In this document: in pieces, positions 1-13,257 of the stretch | Layout: every line of letters begins with the position of its first letter | Numbering within the stretch: the first letter of the stretch is position 1 | Origin: Apostichopus japonicus | Lineage: Eukaryota > Echinodermata > Holothuroidea > Aspidochirotida > Stichopodidae | Direction of reading: 5' to 3' | DNA length: 64,000 nt | Assembly (NCBI RefSeq): GCF_037975245.1 | Contig: NC_092579.1 | Location: 25,961,166 to 26,025,165, forward strand | Made by a program: the position numbers and the translations under genes | Notes under the pieces: model-generated | What the model was told of the DNA's origin: nothing | Databases searched by the model: none | Seen by the model: the letters and a program-made list of their open reading frames with translations, nothing else

Positions 1-361
1 CCCCAACAGTTTGTTAATTTCAAGATCTCATTTGTCAATTTTAACATCTTTATTCATCATGCATTGCACAAAACATAAACTCCTGAAATTCTGTGTCTGT
101 TTATTCTCTTCTTTATTAATCCATTTAAGAAAACATTTGTCACTTATATAAACTGGTCTCTCCTTCACAGGCGACTCGATTACAAACAGATTTTGAGATG
201 ATATTATTATTACAATTCTGGGGATGATGAGCTATCCAGTCTCTATATTAATATCACACTAGTGATACCATGGTTTCTAATTATTTCGCTCTTACACATC
301 TGAATGTGTAATCCATGAATACACAGCACTGTCCTGCAGGCAACTGGCTGAATAAACAAAG
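1..361 (-). other. FDXR 3' UTR and possible poly(A) signals
   Basis: Downstream of the FDXR stop on the minus strand there is no further open frame. Sense AATAAA hexamers (TTTATT on the plus strand) occur at 112-117, 100-105 and 49-54. Any of these could direct 3' end formation. The true cleavage site cannot be chosen from sequence alone. Confidence 0.5.
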
Positions 362-507
362 CTATTTTTCATGTTGAGGTCTGAATGCAATTTTCAGCAT
401 CTCTGTTATGTCTGAGATCTTTTCCCTGGGTTTAGATTGCAACTGGCCACGCTGTCGTTCTTCTTCATCAATGTTCAGCCAGTCCGTAAATGTCACAGTC
501 TTAACAC
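362..507 (-). CDS. FDXR: FDXR last coding exon (adrenodoxin reductase C-terminus)
   Basis: Terminal coding exon of mitochondrial NADPH:adrenodoxin oxidoreductase, the FAD enzyme that passes electrons from NADPH to ferredoxin for mitochondrial P450s and Fe-S cluster assembly. The minus strand shows an acceptor (ctcag) just before base 507 and then reads GVKTVTFTDWLNIDEEERQR, continuing with GQ, a KPREKISDITEML block and a TAG stop at 362-364. This matches the conserved C-terminal pattern of animal FDXR (GV..V.F.DW...D..E..RGQ...KPREK..D..EML). The exon completes a split glycine codon begun in the exon ending at 28447. Coding length is 146 bases including the stop. Identification is by remembered family pattern; the phase and splice sites are read directly. 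Confidence 0.93.
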
Positions 508-949
508 CTGAGAAGAGAAGGAAAGAAGGAATATGAGCACGAGATGGACTATTGCATAAACAAGGAAACTGTCTGCATGCTGTTTGCAAACGGGTTGTTT
601 TTACATACTCTGACCAGGTAAATGCATCCTATCTGAACAAAACAGAAAAGAAAGCAATCCCCATTACAATAAAAGAACAACTGAATTTGACCATTCTCAG
701 AAATTGAAGAATGGGAATAAATGTGTGAAGTATATTCCCAGGAATGCAAATATGCATTGTGGTTTTGATGATATAATTGGTTGCATCCTTCATCGAGTAT
801 GATATCTCAAGATTCCCTTTGTGAGAATATTGTGCTAACAAGGTTTCCACAAACTGTTGCCTGTTTGAAGGGTTGCAGACTTGATGATCTCGAAAGAGCT
901 TTGGGTCGACAATGAAAGAAACATGGTTCATTTTAATACACAATGTGGA

Positions 950-1400
950 ACACCTACATGTTAAATACAGACTCAACCATATATTTCGTTCTTGAGATAC
1001 TGTGTTTAAAAGGTTTAATGGATGTTGACCTCAAACAACATATGACACACCTATTAAAAACAAAGAATGTTGAACTCAATATGGAACATCCAGTTTCAGC
1101 TCCATCAAAGTTTCCCTTCTTGAGATATTGTGTTTACAAGGTTTCACATTTGACTGATGCTGACCTAAAATGACCTCTATCCACCACCATAAACCATGGG
1201 CTTCTTGAATTCATGGGGTGTTTACATACAAGTTTGGGATCCATGCAAGCTACCCTTTTCAGATTACAAGTGAGGCATTACACACATATATTATACAAAC
1301 AAATGATCAAGAGTGCAACCGGTTTCCGACTTTGACCAATGTTGACCTCAAATCATGTTTGGCCTTCACAGACTGTAGGGTTATTGTACTCAGTAGCATG
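950..1400 (+). repeat. Old dispersed repeat with TGACCTCAAA and TTCTTGAGATA modules
   Basis: Two diverged copies of one module follow each other: cgttcttgagatactgtgtt then gatgttgacctcaaa at 986-1036, and ccttcttgagatattgtgtt then gatgctgacctaaaatgacc from about 1115. They continue into a stretch about a nearby tail (cttcttgaattcatggggtg, aagtttgggatccatgcaag). Related pieces recur at 28300-28400, 43355-43420 and 46795-46995. This looks like an ancient high-copy interspersed repeat; I do not know its class. Confidence 0.45.
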
Positions 1401-1682
1401 GACTGACAAACACACTATGAACATCATCCAAGCTTTATTTTTTGAGTTTATAGTGTTTGTAAGTCAAGGCATCACATATATATGCCACTATCATTGCATA
1501 AATTCCTTTTGCCTTTGGCAAAGAATAAATAAAGTGAAACCTGACTTTGTCTAATAGTAATATTCTTCCAGCAGTCACACCAGTAGTATAAGATGCTGTT
1601 GCTGTTTGATAGTTTCATAGTGTTTCAAATGTCATGAAAAAGTGTTGATTATGCATGAAGGTATCATAATCTTGCTGATGAG

Positions 1683-2068
1683 CATACGCGTAGGAGGCGG
1701 GGGGGGGGGGAGGCTGCAGCCCCCAGCCAAATATATTTGTGAAAATTCGGGAACTATGCTGAGGTTTCAGGCACCTACTGAAAGAAAAATAAGTTGCCAT
1801 GTGTTTTTCAATGGTTTCAATCGGATAGTGTTATTATCATCATTATTGTAATGACTTGCCCAAAGTTCTAACCAATATTGAAGAGTAATAACTTGGCAAA
1901 CGATTGTATGTAATTGGCATGTGATGTAATAACCGAAGCATGCATATATTATATGCGCATTAAGATGTCGAACGCGCGCATAGCGCGCAAAAAAGTTTGG
2001 TTATATTTTTTGGGCAAGTCGTTACAGCCCCCCCCCCCCCCAAATCAAATTGGGCTCGTACGCCTATG
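1683..2068. mobile_element. MITE-like element with G/C tracts in its ends
   Basis: The left end begins CATACGCGTAGGAGGCGGGG and the right end, reverse-complemented, begins CATAGGCGTACGAGCCC. Both run into homopolymer tracts (G run near 1699-1710, C run near 2028-2041). The inside is AT-rich and carries a small palindrome, gcgcgcatagcgcgc, near 1974-1988. No coding frame is present. The layout is that of a short non-autonomous inverted-repeat element; I could not settle a target duplication. Confidence 0.5.
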
Positions 2069-3881
2069 AGTAATAGTGAGACCAACTAACATGAAAAAGG
2101 AAAATGAAGATTCTCTGAAGTTGCTGGCTTTACATGTTTCCCTTTATAGGTTCCATTCATGGCTATAACACTTCAGACAACACAGACAACATAGGAAGTT
2201 GAATTCTGACTCAACACATGTAAAGTATCCCTGTGAATTGGATATGAAGCCACTAATGGCACGAAGTGTATTCTACAACAAAGCCAACTTTCCCAACATG
2301 TTTGTGTTCATTATTGATTATTGCTATCAATAAAGTCCCTCCTATGCCAGTTCTTATTTGTAGCTTTTGTGGTTGGGTCCAGACCTTCAAGGAATCAGTG
2401 ATACAAAATAATTAATGATGTGCATAAATAGTATTTTTGAACATTCCTAATTCATAGGGACACTGACAATGTAAACAATGGATATTGTCATGTCTCTCAT
2501 CTACTGAACATAATAAACCTCAGTATGACGCCTGCACCTGGTCTACCAACGGAAAGTAGAGCTCGCAGGAAGTATGATTACTACTGTAGATGGAACAAAA
2601 ACCTGCATAAAATAGGAAACAGACTATGTGTGCGCACAAAGTATCTATGTACTACACGTTAGGGGTTTACCTCATCATTATAGTGTTAGTATTACAATGT
2701 CCTATCAACTGCCTCTTTCGCTCTCTGCCAGATAAAAATATGAGACAAAAAACCACACAAATATGAACACAAGCACAACAAACTGAACAAGGCAAAGCAG
2801 TGGGGAAAAATATACGGATGTTTGATCACTAGGTCTCTTGTGCACTCAATATGATGTGATGATCTTGATATTGCATCCCTGGTGTATTCAGTGAGAATTT
2901 AAGACTCATAATAAATAAGGATCATTACAAATAACCCATAACGATATATGGTTAGTCCTCCAACACCACATACTACAAATACATTCAACCTCCATTTGAA
3001 GATTAGTACCATAATATGAAATGTAACACAAATATTATACCACACTGCTGAGTTATCAGGTTATATGCTATCAGCTGCAATTATCTTCTCACGATCAACA
3101 CTTCAACAATAATAGTAGTCTTTAAACTCTGATGAAAGTACATTGCAACAAGCAGATATACCTCAATCTTGCAAGTTAATTGAGAAACAAAATTAATGGC
3201 AAGCGAGAGTGTGGTAACAATGCCATAGGGATTACTTCATTTCAGCATCTCCAAACTTTGAAGGTGAGAACATCTGGCCAAGTACAACTATTTGTCAGAC
3301 AGAATCTTCCTTTTGTTATCAAGAATATGATATGGATGTTTATAAAAGAAGATCATACAGATATCTTAAGAGGCCATAGTGAAAGCTCCTGATTCTAAAA
3401 AAAGGACGAATATTAGCAAACTTGCTCACTTACGTCACTATTTGGAGTGATTATTTTCTAATATGGAAAAACGTGAAATATTTTGCATATCATTGTGCCA
3501 AAAGGTTGGAGAGCAATATCAAGAAGGTTCTTGAGTTGTACATTTGCACTCATTTCAAATGGCTTTAGGCGATTGTCACAGATACTTCATCTGAAGTTTC
3601 CTTAAGAGAGAACCCTTATGGTTGAGCTTCATGAAGGGTGCAGGCTCAGAATGACCAATGCCAGAGTTGATGCCTCCAGGATATAAAACAAACCTCATCT
3701 AGATAGCTACATCTCCATCGCTTGCAGATGAACAAGCTATGATAAAAAGCAGGTTTGGACCTAGCTAGTGTGCAAACCTGCTATCAAATTTATTTCAGTC
3801 AACTTTAATGGAAAACTCTGGTGGCACACAAGAAAACCTGATATACAGCAAGAAAAATAAAAGCATTGCATATGGTACAAT

Positions 3882-3942
3882 ACATATATATATATATGTA
3901 AACATACATATATATACATATATATATAAATATATATATAAT
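3882..3942. repeat. (TA)n / TATACA microsatellite
   Basis: Alternating tatata and catatata runs directly next to the 3' side of the minus-strand SINE at 3955-4075. It is probably the variable simple-repeat tail of that SINE. Confidence 0.7.
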
Positions 3943-3954
3943 TGAAATTGTAGT

Positions 3955-4075
3955 CAGTTGGAAAATCCAGTACAGTGAAACTTCCAGCTTCCACCGGGAT
4001 TCGAACCCAGGCCTCCTGCTTTAGATACGGACACCCTAACCAAGTCGGCTATGGACGCTGATTGTATGTCCAGAG
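3955..4075 (-). mobile_element. tRNA-derived SINE
   Basis: On the minus strand the sequence has an A box (tagccgacttggttaggg, 4032-4049) and, about 40 bases later, a B box (gggttcgaatcccgg, 3994-4008) with the spacing of a tRNA. The D and anticodon stems do not pair well and no clear anticodon loop forms, so this is a SINE head or pseudo-tRNA and not a working tRNA. A simple-repeat tail follows. Confidence 0.65.
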
Positions 4076-4095
4076 GTTCGTAACCAGTAAGGAAG

Positions 4096-4400
4096 GTCAT
4101 AATATCTTTGGATGACTTTGGATGATGAGACTTTAACATAGGATGAGACGACCAGAACATAGGAGGATGAGACTGTAACATAGGAGGGCGAGACTAGGAC
4201 ATAGCATAATGGGACATTAACATAGGATGATGAAAATTTAACATAGGATGATGCATGAGACCAGAACATAGGAGGATGAGACCAGAACATAGGATGATGA
4301 GACTTTAACATAGGATGATGAGACTTTAACATAGGATGATGAGACTTTAACATAGGATGATGAGACTTTAACATAGGATGATGAGACTAAGACATATGAT
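4096..4400. repeat. 21-bp minisatellite
   Basis: Degenerate tandem units containing gatgagactttaacatagg, about 14 copies. The right half is exactly 21 bp periodic (for example 4301, 4322, 4343, 4364). As 21 is divisible by three, minus-strand frames translate to seven-residue repeats; these are not genes. Confidence 0.9.
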
Positions 4401-6318
4401 GTAGAGACTGCAACAGTGTACATCTGTGACATGATCAATCAACTGCAACTGGTAACTTTGTAACTACATTTCTTTCCCTAGTATTGCTTTGGGGAGAACC
4501 TACAGAATATTTCAGTTAAAAGCTAGCTCTAGATAGATGATGCAGACTGCCTGCCTTGTTTCATCCACACCAAGCCAGCTCTGAAGGCTACCACAAGGAT
4601 CATAATCTTCTTCTTGATCAATTGTTAAATGTGCTGGAAACATTCAGTTCAATAGTGAGAATATGAATTTACATCACAGAAACACAAAAAGAGGCAGCAC
4701 GATGTACAAATGTGATGAAGAGGGGTTGTTTAGTGTAGTCATTTGTAAACGTAATCAATTACCTTGCTCTGGTACAAGCTGCATAATTTGTTTAACAAAG
4801 CTATTAAAACCATACACTTCAAGCAGAAGGATTTAAAGACAAAACCCAAACATAATTCATTCAATATGCAGATGAACATATCATTGTTAACATTTACTTT
4901 TGGGTAATTTCTACCCCTGACTGATATTCCATAACTAAACTTTCATTAGATAGTAAAGTTTCACTTCAAACAATGAAACTAGTGAAATAATTTATGTTTT
5001 TCAACTGCTGCATTTGTTGTACATGATTACTATTGATATTCTTGAGGTCTTTTGAAATGCAAAAATGGTATTAATAACTCACTACTTGAAATTCAATATC
5101 AATAAACTAGTCTTAATTAGTTGGACTCATTGGTAAGAGTGTTGGAAACTTAACTGAAATGCTTATCAATATGCAAAGAAGTATAGTGTGCAACCAAAAT
5201 GTTTTCATTGTTCATTTATGTGTCTAACTTTGTCAGCCCAAATCAATACAATTTACATACTATTTGCACAGGATCATCAGCTGTCTTTTTCTAATACTAA
5301 GTTTTACAAATTGCCTCGTTGTTGTACAATCATGTCTTATTATTCACAATGCCCCAACAAAACTGAAAGAGACCTTGTTATGATAAGAACATTGAGGAAC
5401 ACATTTTCTTTAATTGTTGGTGAGCAAATTCTGTCAAACATGCAACTAAACATGATGCATCTATGGAGGGGATTTAACATGACTATACTGTGCCTAATAT
5501 GCACCAGTAACTTAAGAAATTGGTGTTAGACTTAACCTAATATTCCAATTGGTGCACCTATTGATGGAGAGAGTTCTAATCACATGTGTTGCGCATACTT
5601 CTTTATGGAATCAGTTTGAAGTTACTCAGCGTTAACAACAGCAGTTCTCTTGCCTATTAGTAACACTTGTAGTGCTAGCCTACTTTTGCCTACTTTCCAA
5701 TAACAATATTAGCTCCTGGCCTCCCCCAAATACCCCTTTATGCAGTCAAGTCAGTTCACAGTTGTATGCAAATATTCTCTAAATGCTTTCTTAGGTTATT
5801 TTAATCTTCTTTTGATTTATCCTTTAATCCTGATACATTTACAATGCTCGCTTACCGCTCAATGTTCCTGTAGTTAGAACTTTAAATCCATCAAAATGAG
5901 ATCCTTTTGAAGAAATTACTTTTGTCTGTGGATCCATCATTAAATGTTAATCATGAAAATTAAGAAATTTTCAGTTTAATTGCACTGAAGACATCATGCA
6001 CTCTGCTGTTGCTAAATGCATCCTTCACCATACAAATTGCAGTTTTGACAAAAAATGGTGCAGAAAACTGTCAGTAATTTTGAGTTCAGTTTGAGTTTTG
6101 CTAATCAGGTCCTTGACAGCCACCCCCTCAGATTACCCTGTTAAATAAACCACCCAAATATATATCTTCTCTTTTATCTTCTCATCTGCTTTTGTCTTCA
6201 AGAATTATGACATTCAAAAGTATAATGATGTCTGGAGTGCTTCCCATAAATTAGGTAGAAGATGATAAGGATGCTTGTGCTTGTATTTGTCCCTTCTGCT
6301 ACTGTTACTTGTCATTCA

Positions 6319-6358
6319 GCCTCTGAAGAAGATTCTGCCAGGATCAAAACGTCAGGCC
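6319..6358 (+). ncRNA. Hammerhead-ribozyme-like motif, copy 1 (decayed)
   Basis: Order of parts: GCCT (stem I, 5'), CTGAAGA (core CUGANGA, 6323-6329), a hairpin gattct/gcc/aggatc (stem II), AAAAC (core, expected GAAAC), GTC (cleavage triplet, 6351-6353), AGGC (stem I, 3'). Stem III would be only the self-complementary ACGT, as in hammerheads that act as dimers in Penelope-like elements and retrozymes. One core G is A here, so this copy is predicted inactive. The flanking sequence matches the copy at 54913. Confidence 0.45.
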
Positions 6359-8427
6359 AACTTACTTTGACACATAATATTAACCACATAGTCAACATTT
6401 TTTGGTTTGTTCTGACAACTCCTTTGACTTCCTTTTCATATTCATTCTACATCTCTCTGAGCAGCTGACAAATTGTTCGAGGTGGTAAGTTATTTCTAGC
6501 CACTCTGACAAGTGTGCCCACACATTTACAAGGTAATTCCTGTTATAAGCAAACATGGTATTGAAATACAACCTGCACTCAGTTTAATGTTGTTTCTTAT
6601 GGTTTGTCACATTAAGTTATACCTTTATTTTATATAACCAGTTGTAATTGACAATCACAGCTGAAATTGAAGAAATCATGTACTAAAGTAATCACAAAAT
6701 TTTGTTGTTGAATAAGTGGTACATTATTTGACAATTTGACTGCTGAATTATGTCAGAAAATGTGATTACCCCCTTAAAGCCCTTCAAGAAGTGTCATGCA
6801 TAATCCACTTCTCGGCAAATTATGAACAGTTCAAACAGAATTATGTCAGATGCCTTAATCGACAAGGCACTATCTTTAGACGAAAGACGGGGTTACGGAA
6901 GTATTAGTCTATAATTTGACACAGATGAGATACATCTTACTTAAGTAATCTACAAAGAAAGAAAGCTGCTTGGCAAACTTATGGCAACAATTTCAGGAGA
7001 CCTACTTCACCAGAAATGTTGTTACTATTTCACGGGTGAAAGAATGAACCTTGGTATTCAACGTATGCAGCTCTTTGTCACTGTTCAACAAATGCTGTCC
7101 AAAGTTACTATACAAACAACATGGGCTATAGTACACAGAAAGGAGATACATGTGTTCTCCAACAATCAGGCAAATGTTTGGTGTAATCGGCACCTGTTGT
7201 TACAGCCATAGTGGGACATATGCCAATGGTCAATTATTTGATATTATTCTGTAGCAAGGAAATGCATAATAGTTACTAAAAAGTAGTAGTGACTAAAAAA
7301 AGTACACACTGTATGACTCATCTGGCATTACTGCATAATTAATGACAATGTAGGAACAACAGATTTGTAAATAATTATAATAGCACCTTGGATGTTTTGA
7401 TAGGTTGGTAGGTGTACATGTGCTGGAGGACATCAGCAATCTAAGGAAAGGGGGCCCTAATATTCTAATGGGATATTGCCTCCCCTTTAAGAAAATGTGG
7501 TTCATATTTAGGGTATTTAGTAAAATGCTGCTTTTATACAATAAGCATTTATTTAGGACCTTATGTAAAGCATCTCTACCATCTTTTATCTCTTTAGCAC
7601 AGAAAGTGATCAATTTGATAACAATGTCTTGTGACTATATTAAACAGTATACTAAAACAGAAATAGCAGTCCTTTTCTCAGAAAAATGCGGAAAAAAATC
7701 AGTCATAATTCATACATAAACAATGGGCGAGGGAGAGGGGAGGATGGGGAAGGGTTAATGTCATTTTGCCCTTCCAATTTTCCACTAATCATTACCATTT
7801 TGTACTTGCATCATACTCTGCTATTCGTCATACTCTCTTCTCAATAGTGACCACGTTCCAGTGAAAACAGATAGATCCTGATAACCCTTAACTAATACAC
7901 AGCGGCTAATTCTTGCACAATGTATGAAGAAATTATCTGCACACTCTATTATACTCTTGCATACACACCATTGGATGAACATGTGAACATTGCTTTAATA
8001 GCCTTTCTATGGATTATTCTATATACCTATTCTCAACCTGGAAACTTTATGTAGAAATAAATCTAATTTTACTGGTAGAGGTTGCTGTCATGGTTTCTTA
8101 TATATCAGATTAATGTTTTGCCTTAGTCAATCTTGTATTCCAACCGAATTCAGTTATTTCAGCTAGTTACCTGTCCTACATCTGACAGTTGCTTCAATAT
8201 ACATTGGTGAAGCCCAAGAGCTATAGAAGCCAGCACATTAAAAAAAATACAGATGTCAGATTAAGGTATGTTTTGATCAAATTATGACATCTAGGCTGCC
8301 GGAAGTAGCTGCAAGGAATGATCTGACCATTATCCACTGACATAAGTAGGACAACTAATTTCACAATAGAAAAGCTAAAAATAAATGGTAATCAAAGTTA
8401 GCCGCATTTCATCTACTGGATTTGTAC

Positions 8428-8516
8428 CTGGTTGTTGATTCATCCTGAGTAGATGTGAAGGGTAAGGTCGTCATGAAAACAACAGCAAAGATAATCCATT
8501 TCATTTGCAAAGTCAT
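8428..8516 (-). CDS. Candidate signal-peptide exon, unrecognised
   Basis: On the minus strand, inside the last FDXR intron, an ATG at 8514-8516 (second ATG at 8502-8504) opens a frame reading MKWIIFAVVFMTTLPFTSTQ from the second ATG. This has a basic residue, a hydrophobic core and a polar Ser/Thr region, as in a secretory signal peptide. It is followed by DESTT and then CAG|gtacaa, a good donor at 8427. This could be the first coding exon of a small secreted protein nested in the FDXR intron. I found no second exon and no promoter, and a chance hydrophobic frame is quite possible. Confidence 0.2.
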
Positions 8517-8689
8517 TTGCTTGCAGCCAGAACAGTCTCTCAAATCAATACATTTGTCACATTTCCTTCCATAACTAAAAGGCCAAGAAAAATCGATGAA
8601 AATGTTAAATTGAAAACTGTCAAGATGATTTTGATATAAATAGTACATAGCTAAGAAAGTGTAGAGATAATTGTGAAGAGCAAGGAGAG

Positions 8690-8905
8690 TTGTGCAACAC
8701 CTGTAAGGCACTGCATTGGAACTTAAGGACTGCATTGATATATCTGAACTGCATTGGTACATTGGGACTACCATGGTACATTTGAGACTTCTTTGGTGCT
8801 GACTGCCTTGGTACATATGGGACTTCATTGGTACATCTGGGAATTCTTTGGTGCATCTGTGAATTCATTGGTTCTGATTGCATTCTTACATTAAGCCTTC
8901 ACTGG
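8690..8905. repeat. Degenerate ~20-bp tandem repeat
   Basis: Variants of cattggtacatttgggactt are repeated about ten times with substitutions and small indels. It has no consistent frame. Confidence 0.6.
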
Positions 8906-11518
8906 TACATTGGGACTTGTAGGAACAGGATTTTCAGCTTTATCAGCAAATATAATTACAATTTTTATGTTTGCTACAAAAGTGGGATTTAATGCTTCTA
9001 GTTCATTGAGTTTGTAATAATCATTTTTCACATCTTGTTATGCTTCTTAATGTATACAATACACTTTTTGCATTCTTATACTCTTATATTATGAATATGT
9101 GTTCTAAACCGCCTTGTGGAAATCTATGAATAACAAACATGATCACAGCTTGCTATTGCATGGAAAGTGAGTATTTTGTTGAAACTGAAATAGTATTACA
9201 CAGTTTTTCAAGTTTTTTATGCGAGAAAAACCCAAACCTCAATCTATGTTCTAGTTGTGAAAATATATTTCAAAAGATCTGGTCTTCAATAATTACAAGA
9301 AGAATTGCAGGTATATTCCATTTCAAAGACCTGGATACATTTTTACTGACGCTCAAAGCTTTAAACTTTAGCGGATGTGATTGGAAATACCTCAAAGCAG
9401 CTTTCTGATTGGTTGATGACCAGACATGTGATAAGTATTTGCCAACTGAATGGTGGTAACATTTTGTAGCTAAAAATTGCTAGTTATGAGTGGTAAAAAG
9501 GTATGTTAGCTCAAATATATCATGCTCATGCTATGTGTGAAGGGAATGTCCAGGTAGTTTGCCCAAAGGTTTCCGTCAGAGATTTCTCAAGGAATTTCAG
9601 TGATTTCAGAGACTGCAGCTTGTCAAGTTTGACCCACATGACAGTGTCGATTTAGAGCATTACTGAAGATCCCCATTATGAAGGGCAATTCTCCAATCTA
9701 GGATTATCAGAGCCAATTTGCATCTCACAACCTTCTAATACCATATAAGACATTAGACAAATAAAGGCAATATTACTAAAATGTTGTCACATCAACCACC
9801 TCAAATCAGTTCTCTGTAATTTGTGCTAGCTGACACTAATTAGAAATTTAAAAACTGTTTGGATTCTTCCATGATTTTCTTCTGATAGGAAAACAACCAC
9901 TAGTGTAAAATATTAGGCTGACAGAAACAGTTTGTTTCACTTCTCTCATGTGAGCAATGTCGTCATAGGATATCCTTCTTTTCTTGCACTTGCTTTATAG
10001 ACAGCTTCATATCTTGAACATTGGTTGCCAACGACAACAGTCTCTAAGTCTACCTTGGCAACAAGGACAACGTTATAACCCACACCAAGCTTGTGCAGGA
10101 CTTATATTAACTCAGAGAGCTAATAATTTATCAAATATGACTTGCCTTTGACCGTCAAGTGCAATTAATCGATTTTCTCGAGCTACTTAATTGAGGTAAA
10201 CTCAACATTCACAGTTTGAAAACTCTGTAATTTTCCCATTCCAACTAAAAGCAATCTTCACCAAGGACTGCTCAATGAATAATCACAGGCTGTTCCATTC
10301 ATACCAATGGAATAGAGAACGTGTAGACAGATTGAGCATAGCAATTAAGTTTTCAATAATGGTGGATTTATGTTCTTCACAACCTGTATTTCTTTACCTA
10401 TTTACCACTCAAACAGTAGAAACACTTTGGCCTAGAAATGGACTTATTTTTCTAATTAATTCAGGCCTATTGAATAAACTACATAATATATTCAACTTTT
10501 TGTAACAAGAAAGGTAGAAAGTGAGCATCCTGCTACAAAAGGATCTAATATTATGTTTAACTTATAAGTCATTATGCCCGGAAAGCAAATGATCAAAAGC
10601 TTAAAAATGTACTAAGCAGGAATTGCAGACATCTATAGGCCCATGTAAATTTTGTTGCTTGGAAGATTGCCAATTACTAAAATATTGAGTTTTAATAGAT
10701 GTAGGTTTGGCACATAATGGTGAGACATTGTACTGATCCAGAATACCAGCACACTAAGATACTGTACCTTTCTCATTACTACAATCAGCATAGGTTTTAC
10801 ATCCATAAACATTTATTGTATATACATAGTCCAACCACCGTGCTTGAAGGAAAAAGAAAAACCACTAGTAGATCTAGTAACCCTCATAGAGAGACAATAT
10901 TTCACTGAGTAGGAGTTCATCTATGTAAACTAATACACCTCTTACTTAAACCAAAGGAACTAGTTGAAAGTTCTTTCATGTTGCATACTAATCTATCAAA
11001 CAAACAGACAAGAATATCTGACAGGTATAGGGAAGATATGAAGGACATTGAACTGAACAAATCTAAAATGGATATCACAGAGCTGATTTCCCCCCCCCCT
11101 TTTTTTTTACTTACCTAGCTTCATTTGACTATTTTAATTGATAGAAGTAGTGTTTTGAAATATTGTTGTTGTAACATGAAAATGTTAGCTAATTCAGTAA
11201 TGTAGATTATACATTGATCATGTGAAACAGTATTTTTGTTCTCAAAACATATTAATACGATTTAATGAAAAGGTGGAGTTGCATAACATAGGGCGGTTGA
11301 TGGTGATAGAGTTATAAAGACCTCTCCGTTTACTTACTTCAAGGAATATCTACCTGTTGGGATTTTGCTTACATTTTAAAAAGGACTAGCTAACAGATTA
11401 TTCTTCTTCATGACATGTTACCTTATAGCAATTTGTTTACCAAAGGGATCCTACTGTCAGCCTAAATATTAATGATGTATTGTCTCTTCCACCTTTTTTA
11501 ACGTCCATGATTATGAAA

Positions 11519-11626
11519 TTGTCAATAACTCTGTAACTGGACGACATACATTAATCTTGGTGTGACTCACACTCGGGACCTTAAGATTGAAAGGCACCGG
11601 TGTTAACCACTGAGCTAACACTCCTA
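11519..11626 (-). mobile_element. tRNA-derived SINE, head fragment (family B)
   Basis: Minus strand begins aggagtgttagctcagtgg (A box) followed by ggtgcctttcaatcttaagg and a B-box-like cgagtgtgagtcac, then the family body gtatgtcgtccagttacaga. The same head and body occur at 24321 and 35073 on the plus strand. Confidence 0.7.
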
Positions 11627-12700
11627 TTATTTTCACATTTGTTTTTGAATTTCCACATTATTCCACATTATATCCATTATTTCCACATTTAATCACATGA
11701 TAGATGAGAAGGACAGTTTTGTAGATATAGGTAAGTATTAATCAGTCAAGTGAATACCATGTAACCTGAATATGTCAATGTTTATGCAAAGGATAATGTT
11801 ACGTAGTTGCAATAATCAAGTGTTTCTGTTTTGCCAGCTAATTATGCCAGTTTACAAGGTACATCACCTGTCTAGCTGTTCACACATACAACTTCTTAGT
11901 GACAAACATAACACATCACTGCAACACTCTGCTACTTCCTTAAAGTATAATTCCTTCTTGCCGGTTTTTATATGTGACAAAATATTCCTCGACACAGTTC
12001 AACTTTAGCATATTGCTGCAACTTGCTGGGAGCTCATCTCAGAGTATTATGTTCATATCATTTGCATTCACCACACACCTATTACAGTCTAACATTTCCT
12101 AACACAAACTTTAAGAAAGTAATTTATAGAGGTTGAGAGGAAAAACCAACCAAGCACTTAGTTCACAAGGTTGAAGAAGGAGAAAAAGAGAAAAACATGA
12201 CATATTATAGACAGAAAAAAAAAAAAAACATCCTGGAAAGTTAATTGAATATGAGATGTGATCTGATTTGTTGACTGTTCTCTTCTAGAAACAAGATCCT
12301 GCTGCTGCATGTAATTACAGTATAATTTCAGCTAAGAGTAAAATGAAAGGTCTTCAGGATCAAAGCAGTGAGTCAGGAAAGTTTCAATGAACAGTGAAGT
12401 AGTATGCTTGTAAAGTTATTACATCAAATGACCAGAATCTTATTATTGAAGGCTTAAAGCATAGTACATGAAAGGCACTAGCTCTTTAGACTTTAAATTT
12501 CAACTAAATTGTTACCAGTATTTTGAGATTAAATGTTCCATGAATCTATTTTGGAAGGGAAATTCTAGTGGCTGAAGTTGATTGCTTAATAAAAATGCTG
12601 GAAAATTTGCTTCACTCTTATAGCATTTGAATGGGGGAAGATATGAATTTGTCAAATTTGGTGGTAGTTTATGAATGCATCTGTCAACAGACTACTGAAT

Positions 12701-12763
12701 GATGTCCTCACAGTACTGAATGATGTCCTCACAGTACTGAATGATGTCCTCACAGTACTTCAC
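12701..12763. repeat. 21-bp tandem triplicate
   Basis: Three near-exact copies of a 21-bp unit (ctgaatgatgtcctcacagta). Confidence 0.8.
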
Positions 12764-13257
12764 AGCTGAAATGGTTTTGTTTTATTCATTTCATTATCAT
12801 TCTTTACAATTCTTTACAATATGAACAATTCTTTAAAATATGTATCAGGCTTGAAGAGATCAACAAGAATATTATAAAAGCAAAGCAATGCTTTTGAATG
12901 ATATTTGCCATTATGGCACCACAGACCACCTACTTAGCCAGTCAAAATATGTTTCATTCAATCAACCAAACCTTGAGTTAGGGACACAATATTGAGATGG
13001 GTTTTCAACTAACAGTTTCTCAAATAAGAGTTGTCATTGTCTGCCCCCACTTCAAACACCTGTCTGCTAAGAGCCAGGTAAAAAATGTTGGTGTGCTGCA
13101 TAAATTTCTACAGCATCTTGCCATGACATGCACTAGAGATTAAAAAATAAAGCCAACCCCCCCCCCACAAACAAACAAGGAATTTCCTCCTTTCCTTCAA
13201 GTTAAGGGATCAAAACCTATGAGTTTATATCAGCTGTAGTCATAAGTCAAGCATTAC

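Noticed and set aside
3990-4060. tRNA gene on the minus strand
   Set aside because: A and B boxes are present but the D and anticodon stems do not fold. It is better explained as a SINE head.
5188-5529. 113-residue plus-strand frame
   Set aside because: No family pattern, no splice context and AT-rich random-like composition.
6262-6468. 68-residue frame with a signal-like start
   Set aside because: It runs through the hammerhead-like motif, which also occurs at 54913 outside any frame.
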